From Thalassovita gelatinovora (GTDB lineage: Bacteria > Pseudomonadota > Alphaproteobacteria > Rhodobacterales > Rhodobacteraceae), in the NCBI RefSeq assembly GCF_001458355.1, contig NZ_CYSA01000015.1, forward strand, positions 67,001 to 131,000: 64,000 bases of DNA, given 5' to 3'. Shown here piece after piece: positions 14,540 to 24,083 of the stretch. Within the stretch, counting starts at the first letter, position 1. The number at the start of each line of letters is the position of its first letter. The position numbers and the translations under genes were made by a program. The notes under the pieces were generated by a model. The model was not told where the DNA came from. It made no database searches and saw only the letters and a list, made by a program, of their open reading frames with translations.

Positions 14540-15824
14540 AGCGCAGCGCCTCTACCGGGTTCATCCGCGCCGCGCGGCGGGCTGGAAAGATGGTGACGAC
14601 AAAGCTTAACCCCAGCGACAGCGACACCGCGCTGAGCACGTCGCCCAGTTGCAGCTTCGCCGGCAAGTGGTAGATGCCGCGCACCGCCGGGTCCCAGACA
14701 CCGCCACCGGAAACGTAATTCACCAGCGAAAAGATCGGGTCGATATAGACCGCGAACAGGCAGCCCAGCAACACGCCAAACACCGTGCCGATCAGCCCGG
14801 TAAAGGCACCGCAGATGAAAAACACCCGCAGCACCGAGGCTTCGGTCAGCCCCATCGTGCGCAATATGCCGATATCGCGGCCCTTGTTTTTCACCAGCAT
14901 GATCAGGCCGGACACGATGTTCATCGCCGCGATCAGCACCAGGATCGACAGGATCACGAACATCACGTTATCTTCGATATCGAGCGCCCGCAGGAAGCCG
15001 CCCGAGGCGTCGCGCCAGGTCCAGACCTGGGTGCCCGCACCGCCCGCGCGCAGCAATTCAAGGGTCAGATTGTCGACCTTTTCGGGATCCGACAGCATCA
15101 CTTCCATTTCATCGGCGGTGCCTTCGCGGTTGAAATAGCTTTGGGCCTGAACGAAGGGCATGTAGACCCGGACCCGGTCGATGTCATAGCGCCCGGCGGA
15201 GAAGATATAGACGACCTCGAACGCCTTGACCCGCGGCGAAGTGCCAAAGGCGGTCTTGACCCCGTTGGGCGAGATCAGCTTGACCTTGTCGCCCAGCGTG
15301 ACCCCCAATTCGCGGGCCACGCCCGAGCCGATGGCGATGCCGTCGGCGAACCGGCTGATATCGCCGCGCCCGGTGTCTTCGGCCACAATGCGGGGGATGG
15401 TTTTGAGATCGTCAAGCGCGATGCCGTAGACTTCGATCCCGGCATTGCGGTCGCGGGCATTGGCCATCACCTGTCCCTTGACCAATGGTGCCACGCGGGT
15501 GACGCCGGGCACCTGGCGCAGCCGGTCGGCCATGCCGGTATAATCGGCGATGGTCTGATCGATCCGGCCTGTCACCGGATCGACGGTGCCGATGGTATAG
15601 ACGGTGGCATGGGCGTTGGCGCCCAGAATGGTATCAACGAATTCGGCGCGAAACCCCGAGCGCACCGCCAGCGTGGCAATCAGCGCGAAGACCGCGAGCG
15701 TGATACCGATCAGCGAAATCCAGGTCATCACGCTGACCCCGCCTTCGGCGCGGCGTGCCCGCAGGTAACGCCAGGCGATCATCCATTCGAAAGGTGCAAA
15801 AGGTGCTGTGCTGCCCGCCATCAT
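14532..15824 (-). CDS. lolE: Lipoprotein-releasing ABC transporter permease LolC/LolE
   Basis: A 430-aa permease of the LolCE family. The N-terminal [26 protein letters not shown] leads into the first transmembrane helix. A large periplasmic domain of about 200 residues follows, then three C-terminal helices ([21 protein letters not shown], a second around [20 protein letters not shown], and the last at [20 protein letters not shown]). It ends with [15 protein letters not shown]. As in many alphaproteobacteria there is a single LolC/E-type gene, presumably working as a homodimer with LolD. An ATG-ATG start leaves a one-codon ambiguity. Confidence 0.92.
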   Translation of the reverse strand: MMAGSTAPFAPFEWMIAWRYLRARRAEGGVSVMTWISLIGITLAVFALIATLAVRSGFRAEFVDTILGANAHATVYTIGTVDPVTGRIDQTIADYTGMADRLRQVPGVTRVAPLVKGQVMANARDRNAGIEVYGIALDDLKTIPRIVAEDTGRGDISRFADGIAIGSGVARELGVTLGDKVKLISPNGVKTAFGTSPRVKAFEVVYIFSAGRYDIDRVRVYMPFVQAQSYFNREGTADEMEVMLSDPEKVDNLTLELLRAGGAGTQVWTWRDASGGFLRALDIEDNVMFVILSILVLIAAMNIVSGLIMLVKNKGRDIGILRTMGLTEASVLRVFFICGAFTGLIGTVFGVLLGCLFAVYIDPIFSLVNYVSGGGVWDPAVRGIYHLPAKLQLGDVLSAVSLSLGLSFVVTIFPARRAARMNPVEALRYE

Positions 15825-15887
15825 CCGGCCCTTGTTTTTTTGTTGTGTCAGAGGTGGCCCAGCGATGGCCGCAGGTCAAGTTTCAAG

Positions 15888-16376
15888 TTACGGACGGCGG
15901 CGGAACGGGGCGCGCAACAGCGCCAGCAGCCCGGCCAACAGCCCAAACCCGCTGAAAAACCCCGCCCCGGCGAAGATCCCGCCTTCCAGCGTCAGCGGCA
16001 GGGCGGGTTGATAGGCCTGCCAGGCCCGCGCGGCGATATCGCCATCGCGGATATGACCCAGATGATAGGCACGCATGAACGGCCCGGCCCCGTCCAGTGC
16101 GGCCAGATCGGCAGCGAGCCGCTGATGCCGGGCGATGGAGCGTTCCATATCGACGCGGCGGCGGGTGACGAAATCGCTGCCGGTCATCAGTTCGAGCGCC
16201 TTATCGCGGCTGAGCCCGGCGGCTTGGGCCGAGGTATCGAAATCGGCCACGACGCGGGACAGTTCATCCACCGCACCGCCCAGCCGTTGGGTATATTGTT
16301 GGGAATATTCGGGAAATTGCGACAGCGCCGCCGCCCCGGCAATTCCGCCCGCCACTGTAAGAATGCGTAGAACCAT
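15888..16376 (-). CDS. DUF2937 family membrane protein
   Basis: A 162-aa protein with an N-terminal hydrophobic segment (ILTVAGGIAGAAALSQFPEYSQQYTQRLGG), a long alpha-helical middle that looks periplasmic, and a C-terminal transmembrane segment (GGIFAGAGFFSGFGLLAGLLALL). The FPEYSQQYxQRLGGAVDEL opening is diagnostic of DUF2937. Function is unknown. It lies between proS and the lol genes on the same strand. Confidence 0.8.
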   Translation of the reverse strand: MVLRILTVAGGIAGAAALSQFPEYSQQYTQRLGGAVDELSRVVADFDTSAQAAGLSRDKALELMTGSDFVTRRRVDMERSIARHQRLAADLAALDGAGPFMRAYHLGHIRDGDIAARAWQAYQPALPLTLEGGIFAGAGFFSGFGLLAGLLALLRAPFRRRP

Positions 16377-16450
16377 GCCGCCCTGCCCTTAGTCTTTGCC
16401 CCAGTTTAGCAGCATGCGCCAGTTTGTGGCACCCGTTTTGCCAGACGAAA

Positions 16451-16486
16451 ACAGCCCGGCCATTTCCCAATTGGCCGGGCTGTTTT
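16451..16486. terminator. Rho-independent terminator downstream of proS
   Basis: Stem AGCCCGGCCA / TGGCCGGGCT, loop about 9 nt, flanked by AAAAC on the left and GTTTT on the right, so it can terminate in both directions. It is 26 bp past the proS stop. Confidence 0.85.
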
Positions 16487-16512
16487 GAGTGTATGCGGAA
16501 CAGGGAACGGGA

Positions 16513-17865
16513 TCAGAGCCCGGTCACGCGATGCTTGGCGTAGATCTGAATGATCTTTTCCACCGCCTGTTCGGGCGGCAGTTCTTCGGATTCGCCGGTG
16601 CGGCGGCTGGTCAGTTCGACCACGCCGTTTTTCAGCCCGCGCGGGCCGACGGTGATGCGCCAGGGCAGGCCGATCAGGTCCATGGTGGCGAACTTGCCGC
16701 CGGCGCGTTCCTTGCGGTCGTCGTAAAGCGGGTCCAGACCGGCGGCGGTGAAGCTGTCATACAGCGCTTCGCAGGCGCTGTCGGCCTCTTCATCGCCTTG
16801 TTTCAGGTTGACGATGCCGACATGGAACGGGGTCACGCCTTCGGGCCAGATGATGCCGTTTTCGTCATGGCTGGCTTCGATGATCGCGCCCAGCAGACGC
16901 GACACACCGATGCCGTGGCTGCCCATATGGATCGAAACCGGCTTGCCGTCGGGGCCCTGCACGGCGGCGCCCATCGCGTCGGAATATTGAGTGCCGAAAT
17001 AGAAGATCTGCCCGACTTCGATGCCGCGCGCGGTGCGGCGGCGGTCTTCGGGGACTTCGGCGAACAGGGCTTCGTCATGGGTTTCATCGGTGCGGGCATA
17101 GCGCGAGGTGAATTCTTCCAGAACCGCCTGACACTGTTCGACGCTGTCAAAATCAATGTCGCGGTCGCCGAAGGTCAGATCGGTGATTTCGCTGTCATAG
17201 AATACTTCGGATTCGCCAGTATCGGCCAGCACCAGGAATTCATGGGTGTAATCGCCGCCGATCGGGCCGCTGTCGGCGCGCATCGGGATCGCCTGCAGCC
17301 CCATCCGTTCATAGGTGCGCAGGTAGCTGACCAGGTGGCGGTTATAGGCGTGCAGCGCGTCTTCTTTGCTGAGGTCGAAATTATAACCGTCCTTCATCAG
17401 GAATTCACGGCCCCGCATCACGCCGAAACGCGGGCGGATTTCATCGCGGAATTTCCACTGGATCTGATACAGGGTCAGCGGCAGGTCCTTGTAGGAATTC
17501 ACATTGGCGCGGAACACGTCGGTGAACATTTCTTCGGCGGTGGGCGAATACAGCATGTCACGGCCATGCCGGTCCTGCATCCGCAGCATTTCTTCGCCGT
17601 AGCCATCATAGCGGCCAGATTCGCGCCACAGGTCGGCCGATTGCAGCGTCGGCATCAGCATCGGGATGTGACCGGCGCGCACTTGTTCTTCGTGTACGAT
17701 GTTTTCGAGCTTGCGCAGCACCTTGAAGCCCAAGGGCAGCCAGGCATAGATCCCGGCGCTGGCCTGTTTGATCATGCCGGCGCGCAACATCAGCCGGTGG
17801 CTGACGATCTGCGCTTCGGACGGGTTTTCTTTCAGAACGGGCAGGAAATAGCGCGACAGACGCAT
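16513..17865 (-). CDS. proS: Prolyl-tRNA synthetase (short alphaproteobacterial type)
   Basis: Class II aminoacyl-tRNA synthetase charging tRNA-Pro. It is 450 aa and starts [20 protein letters not shown]. Motif 2 is seen in [28 protein letters not shown], motif 3 in [15 protein letters not shown], and an anticodon-binding domain at the C terminus. It lacks the roughly 180-residue INS editing domain of the E. coli enzyme, as is normal for alphaproteobacteria. A terminator lies downstream; it faces the pentapeptide-repeat gene divergently. Confidence 0.96.
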   Translation of the reverse strand: MRLSRYFLPVLKENPSEAQIVSHRLMLRAGMIKQASAGIYAWLPLGFKVLRKLENIVHEEQVRAGHIPMLMPTLQSADLWRESGRYDGYGEEMLRMQDRHGRDMLYSPTAEEMFTDVFRANVNSYKDLPLTLYQIQWKFRDEIRPRFGVMRGREFLMKDGYNFDLSKEDALHAYNRHLVSYLRTYERMGLQAIPMRADSGPIGGDYTHEFLVLADTGESEVFYDSEITDLTFGDRDIDFDSVEQCQAVLEEFTSRYARTDETHDEALFAEVPEDRRRTARGIEVGQIFYFGTQYSDAMGAAVQGPDGKPVSIHMGSHGIGVSRLLGAIIEASHDENGIIWPEGVTPFHVGIVNLKQGDEEADSACEALYDSFTAAGLDPLYDDRKERAGGKFATMDLIGLPWRITVGPRGLKNGVVELTSRRTGESEELPPEQAVEKIIQIYAKHRVTGL

Positions 17866-18017
17866 GGGGGACCCCTTTGGGCTTGAAAAATCGAGTTGAC
17901 CGACGGTTTAGAAGGTGACGGGCCGGCAGACAAGCCCGTTGAACCGACCCGGCGGTCGGTATCGCATCGGCGCATATTAAGTTTTTGGCAAGTTGATTTT
18001 GCTACGCAGTCTGCATC

Positions 18018-19772
18018 ATGACAGAAAACAACCGCCCCCCGCCCACAGATATGATCGATTGGTTCGGCCTGACTGATGCGCCACGCTGGAAACTGGCGCG
18101 TCCGCTTGGCCGGAGCATCGCGGGGATGCTGGCGCTGTTCGGGGGGATGGCGCTGATCGCTGCCACGGTCGTTTTAGGACGCGCCATTCTGGGCCGGACC
18201 GGGGCGGCCGCGGATGCGGGTATCGTGATCGCCGCCTGCATCGCAGCGCCGTACCTGATTTGGTCGATGTCGATCCGCAACCGGCTGTTCAAGTTTCAAA
18301 AAGAAGGCCAGATCACCGACCGCATTCTGCACGCACTGAACCAGTTGGGGGCGGAAAAAACCGTGCGGATTGCCGCGACGGATGCGCGGGGAAATCCGCA
18401 GACGGTTGAAACGACCATTCCGAACATCGAAATCCGAACCGGGGGATTGTTGACCCTGGAACGGATCGCGCAGGATTCGACGCTATATGACAAGGGCCGC
18501 GATCATGTCCGGGTGATGGAAATCCTGTGTGCCTATATCCGTCAGAACGCCCCGGCCAGCACGGCGCGGGATTTCCCTCTATCCGACTGGCCGGCATTGC
18601 CAGACGACGCCGAAAGCGCGGCGCGGCAGAACCATGAAATGTGGCGCCAGGCACGGTTTGCCGACACGCACAACGGCAATGCCCGCGATTGGGCCCGGTC
18701 GCTGCCGGTGCCGCGAGTGGATATCCAGATGGCGCTGAACATCGTGACCCAGCGCACCCCGGCCCAGCGTCAGGCCGAAGCGGATTGGGGCGATGGCGCC
18801 CCCGGCACGGCAGATTGGGTTTTCGACAGCGAACCCTTGCCGCTCTTGCCGCAGACTGCGTTGGAAGACGGGGTGACGGCCGAGGAATTCAAATCCTTCC
18901 AGCACCGATTGACCGGCTGGCGGGAAGTGATCTGGGCCTATGACGGGTACCGGCCGGACCTGAGCAACACCAACCTGCAAGGGGCCAACCTGTCGGCGGC
19001 GCTGTTATGCGGGGCGCGGCTGGAAGGGGCGCGGATGGAGGGGGCCAACCTGGCCGAAGCGCGGCTGGAAGGGGCCCGGTTAGCGACGGCGCGGATGACC
19101 GGGGCGAACCTCTACGCGGCCCGTCTGCAAGGCGCACGGCTGTTGGAAACGAAGATGGAAGGCGCTTACCTGAGGCGGGCGCGTTTGGAAGGCGCGCTGC
19201 TGACCGAGGCGCGGATGGAAGGCGCGTTGTTGTACCGGGCCCGGTTGGAAGGGGCCGATTTGCGGGCGGCGCGGCTGGACGGGGCCGATTTCGGCGAGGC
19301 GCGGATGTTGGGGGCAAACCTGACCCGGGCGCATATGGACGGGGCCAGCCTGTTCGGGACCCGGATGGCATGGGCCAACCTGTTCGAATCGCAGTTGCAG
19401 CGCGCCAGCCTGTTCGAAACCCAGATGGAAGGGGCCGATCTGCGCGGGGCGCGGATGGAGGGGGCCTATGTCATCCGCACCCGGATGGATGCGGGCACAT
19501 CGCTGAATGCGGCAAGCATGATTGGTGCGGCGATGAAGGAAGTCGATTTCGCAGATGTGAAGATTTCGTCCGAACAGCTGCTGTCCACCTTTGGCGATGC
19601 CACCGTCACCTTGCCATGCAGCACCGGCCATGCCCGGATCAATCGGCCAGAACACTGGCCCAATTGGGCGCTGCCGGTCGCGGTCAGCGATGGCAACGAT
19701 TTCCCCACCCAATGGAATGTCTGGCAGAACCGACCCGACGCCTACACCCCGCCACCGCCACCCGGCACTTGA
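18018..19772 (+). CDS. Membrane-anchored pentapeptide-repeat protein
   Basis: A 584-aa protein with two transmembrane helices near the N terminus (about residues 38-58 and 66-84) and a cytoplasmic linker of about 230 residues. From residue 317 come 35 uninterrupted pentapeptides (18966-19490 in DNA) of the A-[DNR]-[LM]-x-x type, such as GARLE GARME GANLA. They are predicted to fold as a right-handed quadrilateral beta-helix of nearly nine coils. Alternating L and M at the central position gives a regular internal pattern. Known pentapeptide proteins include DNA mimics and scaffolds; no specific role can be assigned. It is monocistronic, divergent from proS. Confidence 0.88.
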   Translation: MTENNRPPPTDMIDWFGLTDAPRWKLARPLGRSIAGMLALFGGMALIAATVVLGRAILGRTGAAADAGIVIAACIAAPYLIWSMSIRNRLFKFQKEGQITDRILHALNQLGAEKTVRIAATDARGNPQTVETTIPNIEIRTGGLLTLERIAQDSTLYDKGRDHVRVMEILCAYIRQNAPASTARDFPLSDWPALPDDAESAARQNHEMWRQARFADTHNGNARDWARSLPVPRVDIQMALNIVTQRTPAQRQAEADWGDGAPGTADWVFDSEPLPLLPQTALEDGVTAEEFKSFQHRLTGWREVIWAYDGYRPDLSNTNLQGANLSAALLCGARLEGARMEGANLAEARLEGARLATARMTGANLYAARLQGARLLETKMEGAYLRRARLEGALLTEARMEGALLYRARLEGADLRAARLDGADFGEARMLGANLTRAHMDGASLFGTRMAWANLFESQLQRASLFETQMEGADLRGARMEGAYVIRTRMDAGTSLNAASMIGAAMKEVDFADVKISSEQLLSTFGDATVTLPCSTGHARINRPEHWPNWALPVAVSDGNDFPTQWNVWQNRPDAYTPPPPPGT

Positions 19773-19925
19773 GCCCGGCAAAACGACAAACAAGGCAATA
19801 CCGGGCCGGTCAAGACCGCTGCCAAGGGATTTGCACACCGGCGGCGCACGGCCTGCGGTCTAAAACGGTCTTGCACAAAATGTCGCGACAGACGACATAG
19901 AGGGGGTCGAAACGAGGGAATTGCA

Positions 19926-20990
19926 ATGGCTTTGCCGGTTCAGGAACAGGTGAAATACTGGGGCGTCGCGGCGGCGGTTTTCGCGCTGGTGCTTTGGGTC
20001 CTGGGCGATGTGATGCTGCCTTTTGTGCTGGGCGGGGCGGTGGCCTATTTCCTGGACCCGGTCGCGGACCGGTTGGAACGGATGGGCTGTTCGCGCGCGG
20101 TGGCGACCGCGATCATCACCATTTTCGCCATTTTGATTTTCGTGCTTCTGGTCCTGCTGGTGTTGCCATCGCTGATCCAGCAATCGATTTCGCTGTTCAA
20201 CACGGTGCCCGATCTGTTCAACGATCTGCGCAGTTTCCTGACCGGTAAATTCCCCGATTTGATGGATGAAAATTCGACGCTGTATCAATCGTTGATCCAG
20301 GTAGGGGAAACGATCAAGTCGAAGGGCGGCGAATTGCTGAACACGCTGCTGAGTTCGGCAATGTCGATCATCAACGTGGTGATGTTGCTGGTGATCGTGC
20401 CGGTGGTGGCGTTTTACCTGCTGTATGACTGGGACAATATGGTGGCCAAGGTCGACGGGTTATTGCCGCGCGATCATGCCCCGGTGGTGCGACGGGTGGC
20501 CGGTGAAATCGATAAGACCCTTGCCAGCTTCATTCGCGGCATGGGCACTGTTTGCCTGATTTTGGGCAGCTATTACGCGGTTGCGCTGATGTTGGTGGGA
20601 CTGCAATTCGGACTGGTGGTGGGATTTGTCGCCGGGGTGCTGACCTTTATTCCGTATGTCGGGGCCTTTGTCGGCGGCGTGCTGGCCATCGGGTTGGCGC
20701 TGTTTCAATTCTGGGGCGATTGGTTGTCGATCGGGTTGGTCGTCGGGATTTTCGTGCTTGGACAGGTAGCCGAGGGCAATATCCTGACCCCGAAACTGGT
20801 CGGGAGTTCGGTCGGGTTGCATCCGGTCTGGTTGATCTTTGCACTGTCGGTGTTCGGCACCTTGTTCGGTTTTGTCGGCATGTTGGTGGCGGTGCCGGTG
20901 GCCGCTGCATTGGGCGTCATCACCCGATTTGGCATCGAGAATTACAAGGATGGCCGACTTTATCGCGGCCATAGCGGGCCGGATAAGTGA
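19926..20990 (+). CDS. AI-2E/PerM family membrane protein
   Basis: A 354-aa polytopic protein of the AI-2 exporter (PerM/YhhT/TqsA) family. The first hydrophobic block contains LGDVMLPFVLGGAVAYFLDPVADRLER, a family hallmark. A central amphipathic region follows, then a C-terminal block with GFVAGVLTFIPYVGAFVGG and EGNILTPKLVGSSVGLHPVW, both highly conserved. The substrate is uncertain (an autoinducer or permease role is proposed in the family). The stop overlaps the hda GTG start (GTGA), a coupling typical of alphaproteobacteria. Confidence 0.9.
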   Translation: MALPVQEQVKYWGVAAAVFALVLWVLGDVMLPFVLGGAVAYFLDPVADRLERMGCSRAVATAIITIFAILIFVLLVLLVLPSLIQQSISLFNTVPDLFNDLRSFLTGKFPDLMDENSTLYQSLIQVGETIKSKGGELLNTLLSSAMSIINVVMLLVIVPVVAFYLLYDWDNMVAKVDGLLPRDHAPVVRRVAGEIDKTLASFIRGMGTVCLILGSYYAVALMLVGLQFGLVVGFVAGVLTFIPYVGAFVGGVLAIGLALFQFWGDWLSIGLVVGIFVLGQVAEGNILTPKLVGSSVGLHPVWLIFALSVFGTLFGFVGMLVAVPVAAALGVITRFGIENYKDGRLYRGHSGPDK

Positions 20991-21691
20991 CCAGCCGACA
21001 GCTGATTTTCAACCTGCCGGTGCGGCCTGCGCTGGGGCGTGACGATTTTTTCGTTTCGCCCGCCAACGCGATGGCGGTGGTGCTGATCGAGGGCTGGCGT
21101 GACTGGGCCGGGCGCAAATTGGCGCTGATCGGCCCGGCCGGGGCGGGCAAAACCCACTTGGCCCATGTCTGGGCGGCCGCCAGCGGGGCGCGGATCGTGT
21201 CCGCCGCAGATCTGGCGGGGGCCGATATTCCGGCACTGGCGCAGGGTCCGGTGGTGGTCGAGGATGTCGACAAGATCTCCGGCAATCGCGCCGCGGAAGA
21301 AGCGCTGTTTCACCTGCATAATCTGGTTCTGGCCGAGGGGCATTTCCTGCTGGTCACCGCAGCGCGCGAACCGCATCTGTGGCGGTTGAGCCTGCCCGAT
21401 CTGGCCAGCCGGATGATGGGCACCCAGGCGGTAACGCTGGATCAACCCGACGACCGGCTGCTGGCGGCGGTGGTGGCCAAGCTGTTTGCCGACCGCCAAT
21501 TAATGCCGGGGCCGGAAACCGTTGCCTATCTGGTGGCGCGGATGGATCGATCGCTGGATGCCGCCCGCGATCTGGTGGCGCGGATCGACCGCGAAGCATT
21601 GGCCCAAAAACGCCCCGTCACCCGGCCGCTGGCGGCAGAGGTGATGGGGCAAAGCGAATTGCCCGACCTGCTGGACATGGGCCAATCGTGA
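20987..21691 (+). CDS. hda: DnaA-related regulatory protein Hda (HdaA)
   Basis: AAA+ protein of 234 aa related to DnaA domain III, acting with the beta-clamp in regulatory inactivation of DnaA. The N terminus QLIFNLPVRPALGRDDFFVSPAN is typical, including the QLxFxLP clamp-binding motif. Walker A is GPAGAGKTHLAHVW, followed by VVEDVDKI (Walker B-like) and an LPDLASRM box equivalent. It lacks the DnaA DNA-binding domain IV. GTG start, overlapping the upstream gene. A DnaA regulator in the same window as a DnaA-box cluster is notable but about 34 kb away. Confidence 0.9.
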   Translation: MTSRQLIFNLPVRPALGRDDFFVSPANAMAVVLIEGWRDWAGRKLALIGPAGAGKTHLAHVWAAASGARIVSAADLAGADIPALAQGPVVVEDVDKISGNRAAEEALFHLHNLVLAEGHFLLVTAAREPHLWRLSLPDLASRMMGTQAVTLDQPDDRLLAAVVAKLFADRQLMPGPETVAYLVARMDRSLDAARDLVARIDREALAQKRPVTRPLAAEVMGQSELPDLLDMGQS

Positions 21692-21814
21692 CCCCCCGGG
21701 GCCGAGGTTGAACTGCGGCGGCGATCTTGTGGCACAAGCAAGTTGATGCCTCAAATCGGATCGCGCGACGCGGTGGTTGGCACGCTGGACAATCAACCGT
21801 CACACGGGCAGAGT

Positions 21815-21832
21815 CTGTCACCACAGCGTCAC
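21815..21832 (+). promoter_or_regulatory. Putative PHO box upstream of ppk
   Basis: CTGTCAC-CACA-GCGTCAC, two 7-bp direct repeats separated by 4 bp (11-bp period) as in PhoB boxes, ending 22 bp before the ppk start. The rest of the 163-bp gap shows no gene. PhoB control of polyphosphate kinase is known in other proteobacteria. Here it is inferred from one site whose second half is imperfect. Confidence 0.5.
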
Positions 21833-21854
21833 ATGATCCAAGCATAAGCACCCT

Positions 21855-24032
21855 ATGAAACAAGCAGATTTTCTCAAGGCTCCATTTGATGAGCCCGTCA
21901 CGCTTCCCGATCTGGATTTCACCGGACCGGGCCGCTTTTACAACCGCGAACTCAGCTGGCTGGGTTTCAATTGGCGGGTTCTGGAAGAAGCCAAAAACCC
22001 CCGCGTTCCGTTGCTGGAACGGGTCCGGTTCCTGTCGATTTCGGCCACCAATCTGGACGAATTTTATACCGTACGCGTGGCCGGCCTGCGCGAATTGAAA
22101 CGCGAAGGCCATACGATCCCGGCGCAGGATGGTCTGACCCCGGCGGAACAGTTGGTATTGATCAACGAAGACGCCCGCAACCTGATGCAGGAACAGCAGC
22201 GCATTTTTGATCTGCTGCGCAAGGAATTGGCGACGGAAAACATTTTCCTGCTCGACCGCAACGATGTGCCAGCGGAAGACAAGCCCTTCTTGCGGGACGT
22301 GTTTTTGAACATGGTGTTCCCGGTCCTGTCGCCATTGGCGGTGGACCCGGCGCATCCGTTCCCGTTCATCCCCAATACCGGGTTTTCGCTGGCGCTGCAG
22401 ATGGAACGGCGCAGCGACAAGCGGCAGCTGACCACGCTGCTGCCGATCCCGCAGCAAATCGACCGGTTCGTGCAATTGCCTGTCATTTCAGAAGGCGGGC
22501 ATCGGTTCCTGCCGCTGGAAGAATTGTTGCTGCTGTTCGCGGACGAACTGTTTCCGGGCTATGCGATGAAGGGGCATTGTACCTTTCGGGTGCTGCGCGA
22601 CAGCGATCTGGAAGTCGAAGATGAAGCCGAAGACCTGGTGCGCGAATTCGAAGTGGCGCTGAAACGCCGGCGTCGCGGCGAAGTGGTGCGGATGAAGATT
22701 TCAACCGACGCCCCGGACATGTTGAAATCGGTGATCATGGAAGAATTGCATGTCACCGAGGATGAAATCGTTGTCGTCGATGGCATGATCGGCATTGCCG
22801 ATGTCAAGGAATTGGTGACCGATGACCGGCCCGATCTGCTGTGGCCCAGCTTCAACCCACGCGTCCCCGAACGGGTGCAGGACCACGATGGCGACATGTT
22901 CGAAGCGATCAAGCAAAAGGACATGTTGCTGCATCACCCTTATGAAACCTTCGACATGGTGGTGCGGTTCTTGCAACAGGCGGCGCGTGATCCCGATGTG
23001 GTCGCGATCAAGCAGACGCTGTACCGGACGTCGAAATATTCCCCGATCGTCGAGGCCCTGTGCGAAGCGGCCGAGGATGGCAAATCGGTGACCGCGCTGG
23101 TCGAATTGAAGGCACGGTTCGACGAGGCGGCCAATATCCGACAATCGCGGCGGTTGGAACGTGCGGGCGCGCATGTGGTCTACGGGTTCACCGACTGGAA
23201 AACCCATGCCAAGATTTCCACCGTGGTGCGCCGCGAAGACGACAAGCTGGTGACGTATACCCATTATGGCACCGGCAATTACCACCCGATCACCGCCAAG
23301 ATTTACACCGATCTGAGTTTCTTCACCTGCGACGCCGCCCTGGGCCGCGATGCCACCAAGGTGTTCAATTACCTGTCGGGCTATATCGAACCGGAGGGTT
23401 TGGAAAATCTGGCGATTTCGCCCAGCGGTTTGAAACAGCGGCTGCTGGAAAGTTTCGAAACAGAGGCCGAACATGCCCGTGCCGGGCGGCCGGCGGAAAT
23501 CTGGGCCAAGATGAATTCGATCATCGATCCCGAAATCATCGACGGGCTATACAAGGCCAGCCAAGCCGGGGTGAAGATCAGCCTGGTGATCCGCGGCATT
23601 TGTGGCATTCGTCCTGGCATCAAGGGATTGAGCGAAAACATCCGGGTCAAATCCATCGTCGGGCGGTTCTTGGAACATTCGCGCATTGCCTGTTTCGGCA
23701 ACGGTCACGGATTGCCCAGCAAACAGGCACGGGTTTATATTTCTTCGGCCGACTGGATGGGACGCAACCTGAACCGGCGGGTTGAAACCCTGATCGAGAT
23801 CAAGAATCCCACCGTCAAAGCCCAGATCGTCAGTCAGATCATGGCCGCCAATATGGCCGATGTGGCGCAAAGCTGGGTGATGAAACCGGACGGGCATTTT
23901 GACCGCGCCGAGTGGAACGAAGGTGAATTTGCGTTCAATTGCCACAGGTTCTTCATGGAAAACCCATCCCTGTCTGGACGTGGATCGGCCGGGGCCAAGG
24001 ATGTACCGAAGCTGACCCACACCAACGATTGA
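21855..24032 (+). CDS. ppk: Polyphosphate kinase 1
   Basis: Makes polyphosphate from the gamma-phosphate of ATP. The 725-aa protein has the N-terminal PPK1 domain ([19 protein letters not shown], then [21 protein letters not shown]), the head domain, and two phospholipase-D-like C-terminal domains. These contain [20 protein letters not shown], whose histidines include the autophosphorylated residue, and the later [12 protein letters not shown] segment. ATG 21855 is preceded by a short A-rich region and a PHO-box-like repeat. It is followed by ppx after a hairpin, the usual pairing for polyphosphate turnover. Confidence 0.96.
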   Translation: MKQADFLKAPFDEPVTLPDLDFTGPGRFYNRELSWLGFNWRVLEEAKNPRVPLLERVRFLSISATNLDEFYTVRVAGLRELKREGHTIPAQDGLTPAEQLVLINEDARNLMQEQQRIFDLLRKELATENIFLLDRNDVPAEDKPFLRDVFLNMVFPVLSPLAVDPAHPFPFIPNTGFSLALQMERRSDKRQLTTLLPIPQQIDRFVQLPVISEGGHRFLPLEELLLLFADELFPGYAMKGHCTFRVLRDSDLEVEDEAEDLVREFEVALKRRRRGEVVRMKISTDAPDMLKSVIMEELHVTEDEIVVVDGMIGIADVKELVTDDRPDLLWPSFNPRVPERVQDHDGDMFEAIKQKDMLLHHPYETFDMVVRFLQQAARDPDVVAIKQTLYRTSKYSPIVEALCEAAEDGKSVTALVELKARFDEAANIRQSRRLERAGAHVVYGFTDWKTHAKISTVVRREDDKLVTYTHYGTGNYHPITAKIYTDLSFFTCDAALGRDATKVFNYLSGYIEPEGLENLAISPSGLKQRLLESFETEAEHARAGRPAEIWAKMNSIIDPEIIDGLYKASQAGVKISLVIRGICGIRPGIKGLSENIRVKSIVGRFLEHSRIACFGNGHGLPSKQARVYISSADWMGRNLNRRVETLIEIKNPTVKAQIVSQIMAANMADVAQSWVMKPDGHFDRAEWNEGEFAFNCHRFFMENPSLSGRGSAGAKDVPKLTHTND

Positions 24033-24037
24033 CCTCA

Positions 24038-24067
24038 GTCCCCGGCTTGGGCATGAAAGCCGGGGAC
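24038..24067 (+). other. Stem-loop between ppk and ppx
   Basis: Perfect 11-bp inverted repeat GTCCCCGGCTT / AAGCCGGGGAC with an 8-nt loop in the 51-bp gap. No U tract follows, so an mRNA processing or attenuation element setting the ppk:ppx ratio is more likely than a full terminator (inference). Confidence 0.55.
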
Positions 24068-24083
24068 CACAAGGAAGAACGCT

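Noticed and set aside
18966-19490. Repetitive DNA resembling a repeat array or CRISPR
   Set aside because: The 15-bp period encodes pentapeptides in frame, with no conserved longer repeat or spacer units.
19080-19838. 252-codon minus-strand frame opposite the pentapeptide repeats
   Set aside because: It arises from the 15-bp periodic codon pattern of the repeats. Composition is Arg/Pro-rich and repetitive, with no credible start signal.
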